Source: a bacterium (GTDB lineage Bacteria > Krumholzibacteriota > Krumholzibacteriia > LZORAL124-64-63). From it: DNA of 18,500 nt. The DNA lies in the NCBI GenBank assembly GCA_016703265.1, contig JADJCK010000008.1, forward strand, positions 1 through 18,500. The letters run 5' to 3'. Position numbers and translations under genes: made by a program. Within the stretch, counting starts at the first letter, position 1. The number at the start of each line of letters is the position of its first letter. Below the pieces are notes generated by a model, which was not told where the DNA came from, did not search any database, and saw only the letters and a program-made list of their open reading frames with translations. Positions 1 through 11,608 of this stretch are shown in pieces.

Positions 1-1248
1 GGAGCGCCGCACCCTGATCCCCGGTGACATCGGGACTCCTGCGCTAGCCACGACCTGGCTTTCGTCGTGGCAGCCGTCGCCCATCCGGGTCTACGGCGAT
101 GAAGAGGATGTAGTCGCCGGTCATGAGGTGGGCGAGGTTCTGACGCGCGCGGATCGTCGTCGTGGTCAAGGAAGTGCCGCTCGACCTGCTGCAGGCACGC
201 ACGGCCTACCTTCTTCTCGCACACCGTCAAGGGGCGGCGCCGCAACATGCCCCCTGTTGCAGCGGATCCTCGACGTCGGTGCCACGCTCATCGACTACGA
301 GCGCATCGTGAACGAGCAGAACCGGCGCCTCATCTTCTTCAGCCTCCATGCCGGCTATGCGGGCATGGTCGAAAACGCTGGCCGCGCTGGGCCGCCGCCT
401 CGCCGCGCAGGGCTTCGCCTGACGCCGCTGCAGGAGATCTGCCCCGCGCACTCCTACGAGAACCTCGACTCGATGAAGGCGCACTCGCACGCTATCGGCG
501 CGCCTGGCCGCTGAAGACGACGGCGCGCCGATCATCATCGGCATGGCTGGGTACGGCAACGTGGCGGCCGGTTGTCGCGAGATGCTGGCCTGCCTGCCGA
601 TCCGCGAGATCCGCGTCGAGGAACCGCCGCCGCCGCCGCGGCGGATAGCGACCATGGGGACCGCTGGGTCCTGGTGACGTTCCGGCGAGGAGCATGGTCG
701 AGCCGCGCTCGGCGAAGCGCATTGTGCTGCAGGACTACTACCGAAGCGCCCGGAAAATCATCGTGGTGTCTTCGAGCGCCACCCGCCGCACCTGGATGTG
801 CTCGTCAATTCCATCTATTGGGACACGCCGTACTCTCTGCCTGCTGACGCGCAAGTGGGCCCGCGCGAACTGGGGTCCTGCAAGCAACCGCGCCTGCAGG
901 TGGTCGGCGACATCAGTTGCGACTCGACGGCGAGCGAATCGAGTTGACGACGCTCACCAAAGTTGCCCGGACAACTTCGTCTACGCCCGTTGACGGGCGA
1001 ATTGTTGACCAGCGGAGCGGGCCCGGCCTGGTGGATCATGGCCGTGGACAACCTCCCTGCGAGGCGCCGCGCGACCGTCGTCGGAGGACTTCCAGCCGCG
1101 TGCTAAGCCGAGATTGATCCCGGCCCTGGCCCGCGACGGACCTGTAACGCGGTTTGACGAGCCCGGCGCTGCCGCCCCCTAAGAGCGATGCATCGCGCAC
1201 CGCGGGCGAGTTGACCCCGGATTATCGTTATCTGGAGGAGTTTACTGA
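1..1248 (+). CDS. Lysine-2-oxoglutarate reductase (saccharopine-forming), 5' end cut off, frameshifted
   Basis: First enzyme of the saccharopine route: condenses L-lysine with 2-oxoglutarate using NAD(P)H to give saccharopine. The fold is that of alanine dehydrogenase/transhydrogenase, as in the N-terminal half of animal and plant LKR/SDH. At the left edge the frame reads ERRTLIP, the usual start of this domain (normally W-E-R-R near residue 15), so only a few residues lie outside the window. Reading across frame shifts gives KEVPLDLLQARTAYLFFSHTVKG, then the NMPLLQRILD and LIDYERIVNEQNRRLIFF segments, AGYAGMVE, ALGRRLAAQG, GMAGYGNVAAGCREMLACLP and VVGDISCD, followed by MAVDNLPCE and GELTPDYRYLEEF. 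These appear in the expected order with at least six frame changes. The end is set at a TGA one base out of frame right after LEEF, where bacterial homologues normally stop. Identification is from motif memory, not a search. Confidence 0.82.
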
Positions 1249-1340
1249 CCGCAGCTCGGCGCCGACTCCTGCGCGTACTCCTACTCGTGCTCCTGGCCTC
1301 CGGCGTCGGGGGTGGAAAGGTAGTACGAAGGAAAGGAGCC

Positions 1341-2658
1341 CTGATCTGAGAAGATCCTCACCTACGGGCCGGCATGGTGGCCGGCCCGTTGGTCTGCGCT
1401 ACCTGCTTGAGGCCGGCGCGACTTGCGTCACCGTCACCAGCCGGACGGTCAGCAAGGCTGAGCGCTGGTCGGTGGACACCAGAACGGCGTCGCCGTTGCG
1501 CCGTCGACCTGGACGACGACGCGGGGCTGGATTGGGCGTTGATCCGCAACGGACCTGGCGGTCAGCCTGTTCACGCCTCCACCCGAAGGTGGCGGGTTTG
1601 TGCCTGCGAATCGGGTAGCACCTGGTCACCGCATCCTACGGCCGCCGGCCATGGCGGAACTGGACGGTGAAGCGCAGGCGCAGGCCCGACTCACTCCTCA
1701 ACGAAATCGGCCTCGACCCGGCATCGACCACATGCGGCGATGCGGGTTATCGACGCGGGTGCCGCCGACGGCGGTACTCGGGTCACCAGCTTCCTATCGT
1801 GGTGCGGCGGCCTGCCTGCGCCCGACGCCAACGACAACCCGCTGGGCTACAAGTTCTCGTGGAGCCGCGCGGCGTCCCTGATGGCCTGGCCGGCAAGGCG
1901 GCCCGCTACTTCCGGGAGGGCCGGAGGTTGACGTGCCCCCGACAGCTCTGTTGTTCGACCACCATGTCGCACCGTGCCGGGCGTGGGCGAAGGAGGAGAT
2001 CGCCTACCGCGACTCGCGGTGGACCGCAGGCCTACATGGCTTGCCGGCCGACACCGCAGACGTTGTTCCGCGGCACGCTGCGCAACAAGGGCTGGTGCCA
2101 GACGCTGCACGCGTTCGGCCGGTCGGGCCTGCTCGACGACCAGCCGCGCACGGCGGGACCACCCGTGTGCCTACGTGCTGATCGCTGCTGGGCGCCGCGC
2201 GCGGGCACCGACGTCCGCGCGGCGGCGACGGCGAAGCTCGACAGGGCCGACGGTAATGCCGGCGGCGAACCAGCCTGGCTTCGGGCTGGGCGACGAGACG
2301 CCGCTGCCGGCCGGTCCGCGGTCGCCGCTGGATTGCTCGGGGACGCGATGCTCGAGAAGCTCTGTTGCCGGCCCGGCGAGCAGGACATGGTGGTCATGTT
2401 CCACGAGTTCCTCTGGAAGACCGCGGCCACGCCGGCCAGCGCACCACGTCGCGTCTGGTGGCCTGCGGAGAGCGGGACGGGACCGGCGATGGCCCGACAG
2501 TTTCGCTGCCGGCGGCGGTCGCGCGCTTGCCTGGTGCTCGAAGGAGCATCAGTGTACGGGGTGTGCTGCGTCCGGTGGTGCCGGAAATCCACGACCCGGT
2601 GCTCCACGAGCTGGAGGCGCTGGGGATCGGAATGCCGGAAGAGACGGAAGACTGCTGA
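1341..2658 (+). CDS. Saccharopine dehydrogenase (L-glutamate-forming), frameshifted
   Basis: Second enzyme of lysine degradation: oxidises saccharopine to glutamate and 2-aminoadipate 6-semialdehyde. The reconstructed protein is about 435 residues, normal for a stand-alone bacterial enzyme. It opens with KILTYGAGMV, the dinucleotide-binding loop, then LVRYLLEAGA and TVTSRTVSKAE. Later come MAELDGEAQA, LLNEIGLDPGIDHM, FSWCGGLPAPDANDNPLGYKF, SPRGVLMA, MFRGTLR-NKGWC, GRSGLLDD, LEKLCCRPGEQDMVVMFHEF and ARTVSLPAAVA. It ends with VVPEIHDPVLHELEALGI and a TGA at 2656-2658. AAAGGAG at 1332-1338 is a good ribosome site, but no clean start codon follows: an in-frame TGA sits just before the first recognisable codon, so the start at about 1341 is inferred. 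At least six frame changes occur, and conserved residues persist between them. About 90 bases separate it from the reductase upstream. Confidence 0.85.
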
Positions 2659-2734
2659 ACCGCTGACGGCCGCGTGCTGCGGGTCGTGCTCCAACGAGGG
2701 GGAATCTGGACATAAGCCAAAGACGGAACCGACC

Positions 2735-4257
2735 CTGAACAAGAACCGCATCTTCAAGGCCCTCGGCCCTCCGCGCATGAAGGGCGCCAACTGCGGCGGC
2801 GAGTGGTTCGCCGGCAGCGGCGACTCCTGGTGTCGCAGAACCCGACCACGGGAGAAGTGCTGTCGCGCATCGAGCAGGCCGACCCGGCCGACTACGAGCG
2901 CGTCAGCGAAGGCTGCGAGGAAGCGTTCGTCACCTGGCGCATGCTGCCGGCTCCCCGTCGTGGCGAGATCATCCGCCAGTTCGGCGATGCGCTGCGCGCG
3001 AAGAAGGACATGCTCGGTGCGCTGGTCAGCGCCGGAGATGGGCAAGATCCTGACAGAGGGTCACGGCGAAGTGCAGGAGATGATCGACATCTGCGACTAC
3101 GCGGTGGAGCTGAGCGCCGCTGAGCGGCTCCACGCTGCAGAGCGAGCGCCCGCGCCACCGCTATGATGGAACAGCGGCATCCCCGGGCGTGGTCGGCGTG
3201 ATCAGCGCCTTCAACTTCCCGGTGGCGGTGTGGGCTGGAACTCGGCCCTGGCACAATGGCCTGCGGGCGACAGCGTGCTGTGGAAGCCCCCGAGCAAGAC
3301 CCCCCCTAGCGCGATCGCCTGCGGGAACATCGCGAACGAGGTGTTCCAGCCAACGGCCTGCCCGCCGGGCTCACCTGCGTCGTGATCGGCAAGGGTTCGA
3401 CCGTGGGCGGGATCATGATCAGGACCACGATCTGCCGCTGATAAGCCACGGGCTCGACAAAGATGGGGCGGCATCGGCGGGATCATCGGCGAACGCCTCG
3501 GCCGCAGCATCCTCGAACTGGGCGGCAACAACGCCATCATCATCTCGGAGAAGGCCGACCCTGACCTGCGCCCCGGCCCAGCGCGTTCTTCGGTCTCTGT
3601 GGGCACCGCCGGGCAGCGCTGCACCAGCACCCGTCGGCTGATCATCCAGGAGAAGGTGTACGACGCGTTCCTGCAGAAGCGATCTCCAACCATAAGCGCG
3701 TGCATGGTGATCCGTTCTCGATCCGGCGACCCTGATGGGGGCGATGATCGACGAAGGCGCGGTTGCCGACTTCATGAAGGCGATCGAGGCCGCGAAGAAG
3801 CAGGGCCGGCGGGAAGGTCCTACGGCGGCAAGGTGCTATGCCGTTCGGCGTGCCGACCTTCGTGCAGCCGACGATCATCGAGCTGAAGAACGAGGCCGAG
3901 ATCGTCCAGACCGAGACTTTCGCACCGATCGTGTACGTGATGAAGTACCGCAAGCTGACCGACGCCATCGCCAAGCACAACGGCGTGCCGCAGGGCCTCA
4001 GCAGCTCGATCTACACCGACAGCCCGGCGCGAGGGGGCGAGGTTCCTCAGCGCCGAGGGCAGGACTGCGGCATCGCGAACGTGAACATCGGCACCAGCGG
4101 CGCCGAGATCGGCGGAGTCACTGCTGGCGGCGAGAAGGAGACCGGCGGCGGGCGCGAGAGCGGCTCGGACTGCTGGAAGACCTACATGCGGCGGCAGACC
4201 AACACCTGATCAACTGGGGCGGCGAGATCCAGGCCCCAGGCTGAGTTCCACCCGTAG
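2735..4257 (+). CDS. ALDH7-family aminoadipate-semialdehyde dehydrogenase, frameshifted
   Basis: Third enzyme of the pathway: NAD(P)-dependent oxidation of 2-aminoadipate 6-semialdehyde (piperidine-6-carboxylate) to 2-aminoadipate. Family relatives are human antiquitin/ALDH7A1 and bacterial AmaB/Pcd. Reconstructed length is about 500 residues, as expected. Visible in order: FKALG, NPTTGEVLSRIEQADPADYE, RRGEIIRQFGDALRAKKD, GKILTEGHGEVQEMIDICDYAV, the segment GVVGVISAFNFPVAVWA, ILELGGNNAI (the ALDH7 glutamate motif) and GTAGQRCTSTRRL with the catalytic cysteine. NEAEIVQTETFAPIVYVMKY, PQGLSSSIYT, GIANVNIGTSGAEIGG, GEKETGGGRESGSD, YMRRQTNT and INWGGEIQ follow. The start is uncertain: a CTG at 2735 sits where LNKNRIFKALG begins. 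Two stops are possible, TGA at 4244 and TAG at 4257; the latter gives a tail more like the family. About 76 bases lie between it and the saccharopine dehydrogenase. Confidence 0.88.
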
Positions 4258-4271
4258 CAGGGGGGAAGGTC

Positions 4272-4325
4272 TCCCGACACGGCGGGCCGGGGAAGCTGAC
4301 CCGGGGCCCGTCGCTTTTCCCGGTG
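4272..4325 (+). terminator. Possible hairpin terminator after the lysine module
   Basis: A GC-rich stretch after the dehydrogenase has the arms CGAC...GGGCC and GGCCC-GTCG around a short loop, followed by CTTTTCC. The pairing is imperfect, with a bulge, and the T run is only four bases, so it is a weak candidate. It fits the position between the lysine genes and the promoter-like sequence of the next gene. Indels in this region may have spoiled the stem. Confidence 0.3.
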
Positions 4326-4339
4326 CCGGCGGAAGCCGG

Positions 4340-4368
4340 TTGGCGGGGAGGCCTTGATCGGGTAGGGT
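4340..4368 (+). promoter_or_regulatory. Possible sigma-70-like promoter for the receiver/PPDK-N gene
   Basis: TTGGCG at 4340-4345 and TAGGGT at 4363-4368 are separated by 17 bases. The expected transcription start, about seven bases past the -10 element, falls on or next to the ATG at 4376, so the message could be leaderless. No Shine-Dalgarno sequence is visible before that ATG. The -10 element is a weak match, so this is tentative. Confidence 0.3.
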
Positions 4369-4375
4369 ATGCGCC

Positions 4376-7300
4376 ATGCGAACCGAACCGAACAACAGCG
4401 CCGGGGGCCCCGCACTTGCACGAGTTCCGGGCTTCGGGCACCTGATCGCCTACCGCGTCCAGGAGATCCTCCTGGTCGCGTCGCAGTAGACGCCTGCCAC
4501 CTCGAGGAGGCGGGCGGCTCACCGAGCCGCTGCTGAGCGAGTACCGCGAGCTGAACCTAAGCTACCCGCCCCACGTGGCCCGCGCGGCCAGCGGACGAGG
4601 CCGTCAAGCTGCTCGAGGCCCACCGCTACGACCTCGTGGTGACGATGACCCGCTGGGCGACATGTCGGCCGCCGAACTGGACGCCGCATCCGCAGCCGGA
4701 CGGCGGAGGTGCCATCCACACGCTGGCGTTCAGCCCGCGCGCGAGCTGCAGCACCTGCAGGATTCGACAGCCAGGGCTGCATCGACCGCTATTTCCGCAT
4801 GGAACGGCGATGTGCGCCTGCTGCTGGCGATCACCAAGTGCTGCGAGGACGAGCGGAACGTGGCCCACGACACGCGGTCGGTGACGTGCGTGCATCCTGC
4901 TCGTCGAGGAACTCGGTTCGGTTCTATTCCACGTACCTGCCGCTCATCTACACCGAGTTGATGAAATTGACCCAGGCGCTCATCGCCGACGGCGTAAACC
5001 TGATGCACCGCCTGCTGCGCATGCGCGCCCGCCCGCGCATCCTCCTGGCGGAAACGTTCGAGGAGGCCTGGGATCTCTTCGAGCTACCAGACCAACCTGC
5101 TCGGCGTCGTCGTCGACAGGCGCTTCTCGCGAAAGGGCGAGCCCCGCAGCGCGCCGGGCTCGAGTTCGCCCAACCGATCCGCGACCAGGATCCGCATCTG
5201 CCGACCCTCCTGCAATCTTCCAACGGCGATCTTACGAGGCCGACGCCCAGGCCCTCAACGCCGGCTTCATCATCAAGAAGTCGCGCAACCCTGCTGCGCG
5301 ACTTGCGGCGACTTCATCCTCTCCAACCTCGGCTTCGGCGACTTCATTTTCCGCGACCCCCACGGCTTCGAGGTCGGCCGCGCCCGCGACTTGCGCGACC
5401 TCGAGGAAACCCTCGCCCGCGTGCCCGCCGAATCCGTCGCCTTCCACGCCCAGCACAACCATTTCAGCAACTGGCTGATGGCCCGCACCGAGTTCGAACT
5501 CGCGGCGCGCATCCAGCCGGTCAAGGTGACGGATTTCCCGGACCTCGAGGCGATCCGCCGCTACCTCATCAGCTCGCTCGGCGAGTTCCGCGACAAACAC
5601 CAGGCCGGCGTCATCACCGATTTCTCGCCCGCCAAGTTCGACGTGGTCAACGCTTTCACCCGCATCGGCAGCGGCTCGATCGGCGGCAAGGCCCGCGGCC
5701 TGGCGTTTCATCAATTCGCTCATGCACGGCTACGCATCCGCGACCGCATCCCCGGCGTGGACCATCATGCGTGCCCAACAACCGCATCGTCTCGGCACCG
5801 ACGTCTTCGACCGCGTTCTTCGACGACGGGCCTCCGCGCGTCTTGCGGTCGAGGACGCCTGACGACCGCAATCACCCAGTTGTTTCTGGCCGCACAAACT
5901 CCCGCGAAATCACCCACGATCTCGACGCCTTCCTCGCAGTGCGCCACCCGCTCGCGGTGCGCTCCAGCAGCCTGCTCGAAGATTCCCAAGGCCAGCCCTT
6001 TGCCGGCATCTACGTCACGCACATGCTGCCCAACAGCCACCCCGATCTGGCGGTGCGCCTCGACCAGCTCGGCGACGCCATCAAACGCGTGTACGCCTCC
6101 ACCTTCCACCAGGCCAAGAGCTGTTGCCCCTCGACGCCACCGGGCAGCAGGTCGAGGAGGAGAAGATGGCGGTGATCCTGCAACAGCTGGTCGGACGCCA
6201 GCACGACCACTCGGTTCTATCCGCACTTCTCGGGCGTGGGCCTGCTCGTACAACTCCTATCCCACGGGCAACATGAAGCCCGAGGAGGGCGACGTGGCGC
6301 TGGCCCTGGGCGCAAATGGTGGTCGAGGGTGGACAGGCACCTGACGTTTTCCCAAATCATCCGGAGGCGCTGCCGCAGTTCACCACCCTGAACGACGATT
6401 GCACCACATCGCAGCGCAACTTCTTCGCCCTCGACACGAGCCGCCCCGAGGCTATCCCACGGCCCACGCCGAGGCCAACCACCTGCTGCTGGACCTGACG
6501 AGGCGGAACGCGACGGCACGCTGGCGCCATCGGCGGCGCTACTCCGCCGAGAACTGACACCTCTACGACGGCATCGAACGCCCAGGGCGCCCGACTGGTC
6601 TCGTTTGCCGCCGTGCTCAAGAGCAAACCCCTTCCGCTGGCCGAGTCACGCGCCTGCTCCTCGATCTGAGCCGCGCAGGAAGGCACCGCCGGCCCGGTCG
6701 AAATCGAGTTCGCGGTGGATGGGCGACGGGCACCAAACCCGCACGAGTTCGGGTTTCTCCAGATCCGCCCGATGGCATCCGGTCAGGAGGCACAAGCGGT
6801 CCGCCGGACGACGGCGACCCGGAGCAGACCGCTGGCCTCAGCGAGCGCCCTGGGCAACGGCCGCATCCGCGGCATCGGCGACATCCTCTACGTGCCGCGG
6901 GCCGGGGTTCGACCGCGCCCCACACCCGCGAGGTGGCCGCCGAGATCGCCCAGCACAACCTGCAGCTCGTGGCGGAAAACGCCCGCACCTGCATGATCGG
7001 CCCCGGACGCTGGGGCAGCGCGGACCGCTGGCTCGGGGGATCCCCGTGCGCTGGGACCAGATTCCAGGGCGCGCGTGATCGTCGAAACCTGGCTCGCCGA
7101 CTTCGTGGTGACGCCCCCCAGGGCTCGCACTTTTCCAGAACCTGACCTGCTTCCAGGTGGGGTACCTGACCGTGGCCGAGGATTGGCGGCGGGCGCTGGA
7201 CTGGGATTGGCTGGACGGGCAGCCGGCGGCCGGACAGGGGCACTACACCCGGCACCTGCGCCTGGCCGCGCCGCTGACGGTGCTGATCGACGGGCGCTCG

Positions 7301-7390
7301 CGACGGGGTATCGTGCTGCGCCCGGATGCCGGGGAGGGCGGGGGCGGGCCCGCGGAAACAGGACCGGGAAGGGCGTCCGAAAGCATCTGA
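4376..7390 (+). CDS. Two-receiver, PPDK-N-domain (PEP synthase-like) protein, heavily frameshifted
   Basis: Large protein, about 1000 residues when reconstructed. It begins MRTEPNNSAGGPA and continues with a degenerate receiver: EILLVAS, LSEYRELNLSY, EAVKLLEAHRYDLVVTMTR, DMSAAEL. A second receiver follows with ILLVEDSVRFYSTYLPLIYT, an acid pocket (E-D) and a likely phospho-acceptor Asp in GVVVDRRFSRKGE, ending at GFIIKKS. After a linker (FGDFIFRDPHGFEVGRA, FHAQHNHFSNWLMARTEFE) comes a PPDK-N ATP-binding domain with SGSIGGKARGLAF and LAVRSSSLLEDSQGQPFAGIY. The C-terminal part has EFGFLQIRPM, TCMIGPGRWGS, GSHFFQNLTCFQVGYLTV and a final RLAAPLTVLIDGRSRRGIV. No phosphohistidine swivel or PEP/pyruvate barrel is present, so it is not a complete PEP synthase or PPDK. 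It precedes glutamate dehydrogenase and is a distant paralogue of the protein at 9082-11542. Its role is unknown; a phospho-signal-controlled ATP-dependent enzyme or regulator is inference. About ten frame changes are visible. Confidence 0.75.
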
Positions 7391-7486
7391 TTCTCCTTGC
7401 TTGCGCCGCCGCCGACCGCGATTTTTCCGGCATTACGGCACAGGGCGCGGCCTGATGCGCCCAGGCTTCAACACGGGGTGACTAGG

Positions 7487-8785
<1,299 letters not shown>

Positions 8786-8787
8786 CA

Positions 8788-9082
8788 TGGACAAGGCGCG
8801 CGGCGGGCAGCCTGATGACTCCGCCGCGCGTTCGCGGTCGTGCCGTGGCGCGAACTGCTGGAAGTGATCCGCCAGGGTCGCGGCCGGCAGTTCGTTCGCG
8901 TTTCCAGGAAGATGCTCAACCACCTCTGCTCGATCGGCCTGAGCGAGGCGCAGGTCATGCTGGCCGAGGTGGATGCCGGCCCGGCCGGCCCGGCCCGGCG
9001 CGAGGGGCGCCCCGCCGGAAGCGGGCAACACGGCCTGAGCAAGAAGCCGGGGGCACGCGTGCCCCTTGAGCATTCCCGCTGA
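8788..9082 (+). CDS. Small unknown protein, translationally coupled to the second PPDK-N gene
   Basis: Not recognised. The ATG at 8788 lies two bases after the glutamate dehydrogenase stop, and the frame begins MDKARGGQPDDSAAR. A one-base indel near 8835 moves it into the frame reading VVPWRELLEVIRQGRGRQ, then FVRVSRKMLNHLCSIGLSEA, QVMLAEVDAG and a Gly/Arg/Pro-rich low-complexity tail. The TGA at 9080-9082 shares its A with the ATG of the next gene (ATGA overlap), so coupled translation is likely. The first 60 or so residues look like a compact helical domain; the tail contains a short GGCC-rich run and may be poorly structured. Reconstructed length is about 98 residues. The tight packing between two enzyme genes is the main argument that it is real. 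Confidence 0.5.
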
Positions 9083-11542
9083 TGACCGGTGCGCCGTTCG
9101 AACTGGCGGCGCGGTACATCCCGGACGAGGAGATCTCCGAACGGCTGCAGCGCTGGCTCAAGGAGGACGAGGCCAGCTTCTTCGGCACCGTCGTCGCAGA
9201 TCCGCGCAGCACCATGCCGGAGATCGCCGAAGCCATCAGGCGCTACAACGACGTCCTGCGCGGGCGCAGCGGCCTGGCGCCGAGCACGCTCAAGAGCCTG
9301 CGCGTGTCGCTGATCCAGCGCTTCCTCACCGAACAGCTCGACTACATCAACGTGGCCAAGGAAGTGGCGCGGATCACCGACTTCCACGATCTGCTCGATC
9401 GCGTCATCATGACGCGCGGCTGCTACGGCAAGCTGGGAGGCAAGGCCTCGGGCCTGTTGCTCGCCGGCTGGATCCTCGAGCAGCCGGAGGCCCGCGAGCT
9501 GGGTGTCGGCGACATCAAGACGCCCCGCACCTGGCACGTCGTCTCGGACGTCATCATGGATTTCATCCGGCTGAACGACCTCGACGATGTCATGGACCAG
9601 AAGTACAAGGACATCAGCCAGGTCCGCCGCGAGTACCCGAACATGGTGCAGCTGTTCATGAACAGCCCGTTCCCGCCGGAACTGGTGGAAGGGCTGGCGC
9701 GGGCCCTGGACTACTTCGGCGACGTGCCGCTGATCATCCGCAGCTCGAGCCTGCTCGAGGACCGCTTCGGGACGGCCTTTTCCGGCAAGTACAAGAGCCT
9801 CTTCCTGCCCAACTGCGGCACGCGCGAGGAACGTCTTTCCGCGCTCCAGGACGCGGTGGCCGAGGTGTGGGCCTCGATCCTCGGGCCCGACCCGATCGAG
9901 TACCGGCGCGAGCGCGGCCTGCAGGAATTCGTCGAGGAAATGGGCATCCTCATCCAGGAGGTTGTCGGCACCAGGGTCGGGCGCTACTGGCTCCCCGCGT
10001 TCGCCGGTGTCGCCTTCAGCCTGAACGAGTTCCGCTGGTCGCCGCGCATCCGGCGCGAGGACGGCCTGATCCGCCTGGTGCCCGGGCTGGGCACGCGCGC
10101 GGTCGATCGCGTGGGCGACGACTTCCCGGTGCTGGCGGTGCCGGGCCAGAGGCCTGAGGGCGCACGCCACGCTGCAGGAGACGTTGCGTTACAGCCCGCG
10201 CCGCGCTGACGTCATCAACCTGGAGACCGCCGAATTCGAGACCGTCGACCTGGATGCGCTGCTGAAGGAGTTCGGCGACGAGTATCCGATGGTCGACCGC
10301 GTCTTCTCCGTGCTGCGGGGCGGTCACCTGCAGCAGGTCCAGAAGATGATGATGGATCCCACCAAGGAAGACCTGGTGGCCGACATGCGCGGCCTGCTGG
10401 ACGGCACCGACTTCATGCCGCGCGTGCAGGCCCTGCTCAAGACGCTGGAGATGTACCTGCAGTCGCCGGTGGACATCGAGTTTGCCCATGACGGCAAGGA
10501 TTTCTACCTGGTGCAGTGCCGGCCGCAGGCCATGTCGGGCGACACGGCGCCGTCGGTGATCCCGCACGACGTCAGTCCCGAGGACGTGCTGTTCACCGCG
10601 AACCGTTTCGTCTCGAACGGCCAGGTGCCGGACATCACGCACGTCGTGTACGTGGTGCCGGAAGCGTACACGGCCCTGCCGGACCGCGAGACGATGGCCC
10701 AGGTCGGCCGCGTGGTCGGCGCGCTCAACGGCCTCCTGCGGAAGCGCTCGTTCGTGCTGATCGGGCCGGGGCGCTGGGGCAGCCGCGGGGACATCAAGCT
10801 GGGCGTCTCGGTGACCTACGCCGACATCAACAACACGGCGATGCTGGTCGAGGTGGCGCGCCGGCGCGGCGACTATGTGCCCGACCTCAGCTTCGGGACC
10901 CATTTCTTCCAGGACCTGGTCGAGGCGGGGATCCGCTACCTGCCCCTTTATCCCGACGACCCGGGCGTTGTTTTCCAGGAGGAGTTCCTCCTGACGGCGC
11001 CCAACCGCCTGGCCGAGCTGCTGCCGGACCATGCGCCGCTCGAGCACTGCGTGCGCGTGATCGACATCCCGGCGGCTTCGCACGGGCGCGTGCTGCGCAT
11101 CTACCAGAATGCCGACCTTGACCACGCGCTGGCCGTCCTCGAGGAGCCCGGTGAACGGCGGGGGCCCGGTGTCGGACGCGGCGCCACGGGTGCGGGCTCG
11201 CCGCTGCGGCATGCGCGCTGGCGCCGGCAGGTGGCCGAGGAGCTGGCGCGCGGCCTGGATCCGGCCACGAGCGGCGTGGTCGCCGTGCACCGGCGCGGTT
11301 CGGTCGCCGACGGGCGGGCCTCGGCCGAAAGCGACCTCGACCTGGTGCTGCGGTTCGGCGGCGACGCCGGGCAGCGCGCGCGTCTGGAAGCCTGGCTCGA
11401 CGGCTGGAATCGCGCGCTGACGGTGCTCAACCAGCAGAACACCGGCGTGCGCGTGGAGCGGTTGCTCGACGCCGTGATCGTGGCCGCCGACGACATCGAG
11501 GTGGCCGGCGGGCAGCAGTTGCCCATGGCCGGCGAGGACTGA
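9082..11542 (+). CDS. PPDK-N-domain (PEP synthase-like) protein with C-terminal nucleotidyltransferase domain
   Basis: About 820 residues with a single frame break near 10150, where PGQ must join GLRAHATLQETLRYSPRRAD. It begins MTGAPFELAARYIPDEEISE with no receiver domain. The PPDK-N ATP-binding domain (about residues 95-390) shows GCYGKLGGKASGLLLAG, VPLIIRSSSLLEDRFGTAFSG, EFVEEMGILIQEVVG and LIRLVPGLGTRAVDRVGDD. Next comes FYLVQCRPQAM, then FVLIGPGRWGS at about 10750 and FGTHFFQDLVEAGI, matching the C-terminal module of the protein at 4376-7390. The last 120 residues form a nucleotidyltransferase-like domain with the signature GSVADGRASAESDLDLVL (from 11297), including the paired acids of the active site. 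The swivel histidine and PEP/pyruvate barrel of PPDK and PEP synthase are absent. I recall a similar C-terminal extension in uncharacterised PEP/pyruvate-binding domain proteins, so the fusion is probably real. Substrate and function are unknown. Confidence 0.82.
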
Positions 11543-11608
11543 CCACCCGGATTCGCCAGATGTTCGAATTCCCAGGCCAACAAGTACCCTCACCACGCAA
11601 GGAGCACC

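Noticed and set aside
2032..3045. 337-codon open frame on the minus strand
   Set aside because: Antisense to saccharopine dehydrogenase and the ALDH7 gene, whose conserved motifs are on the plus strand.
1667..3166. 499-codon open frame on the plus strand spanning two genes
   Set aside because: It follows the saccharopine dehydrogenase and ALDH7 frames only in patches and is out of frame elsewhere; an artefact of the indels rather than a fused gene.
8975..9010. GGCC/CCGG-rich short repeat
   Set aside because: Only a few irregular copies of a four- to five-base unit inside a GC-rich coding tail; not long or regular enough to call a repeat element.
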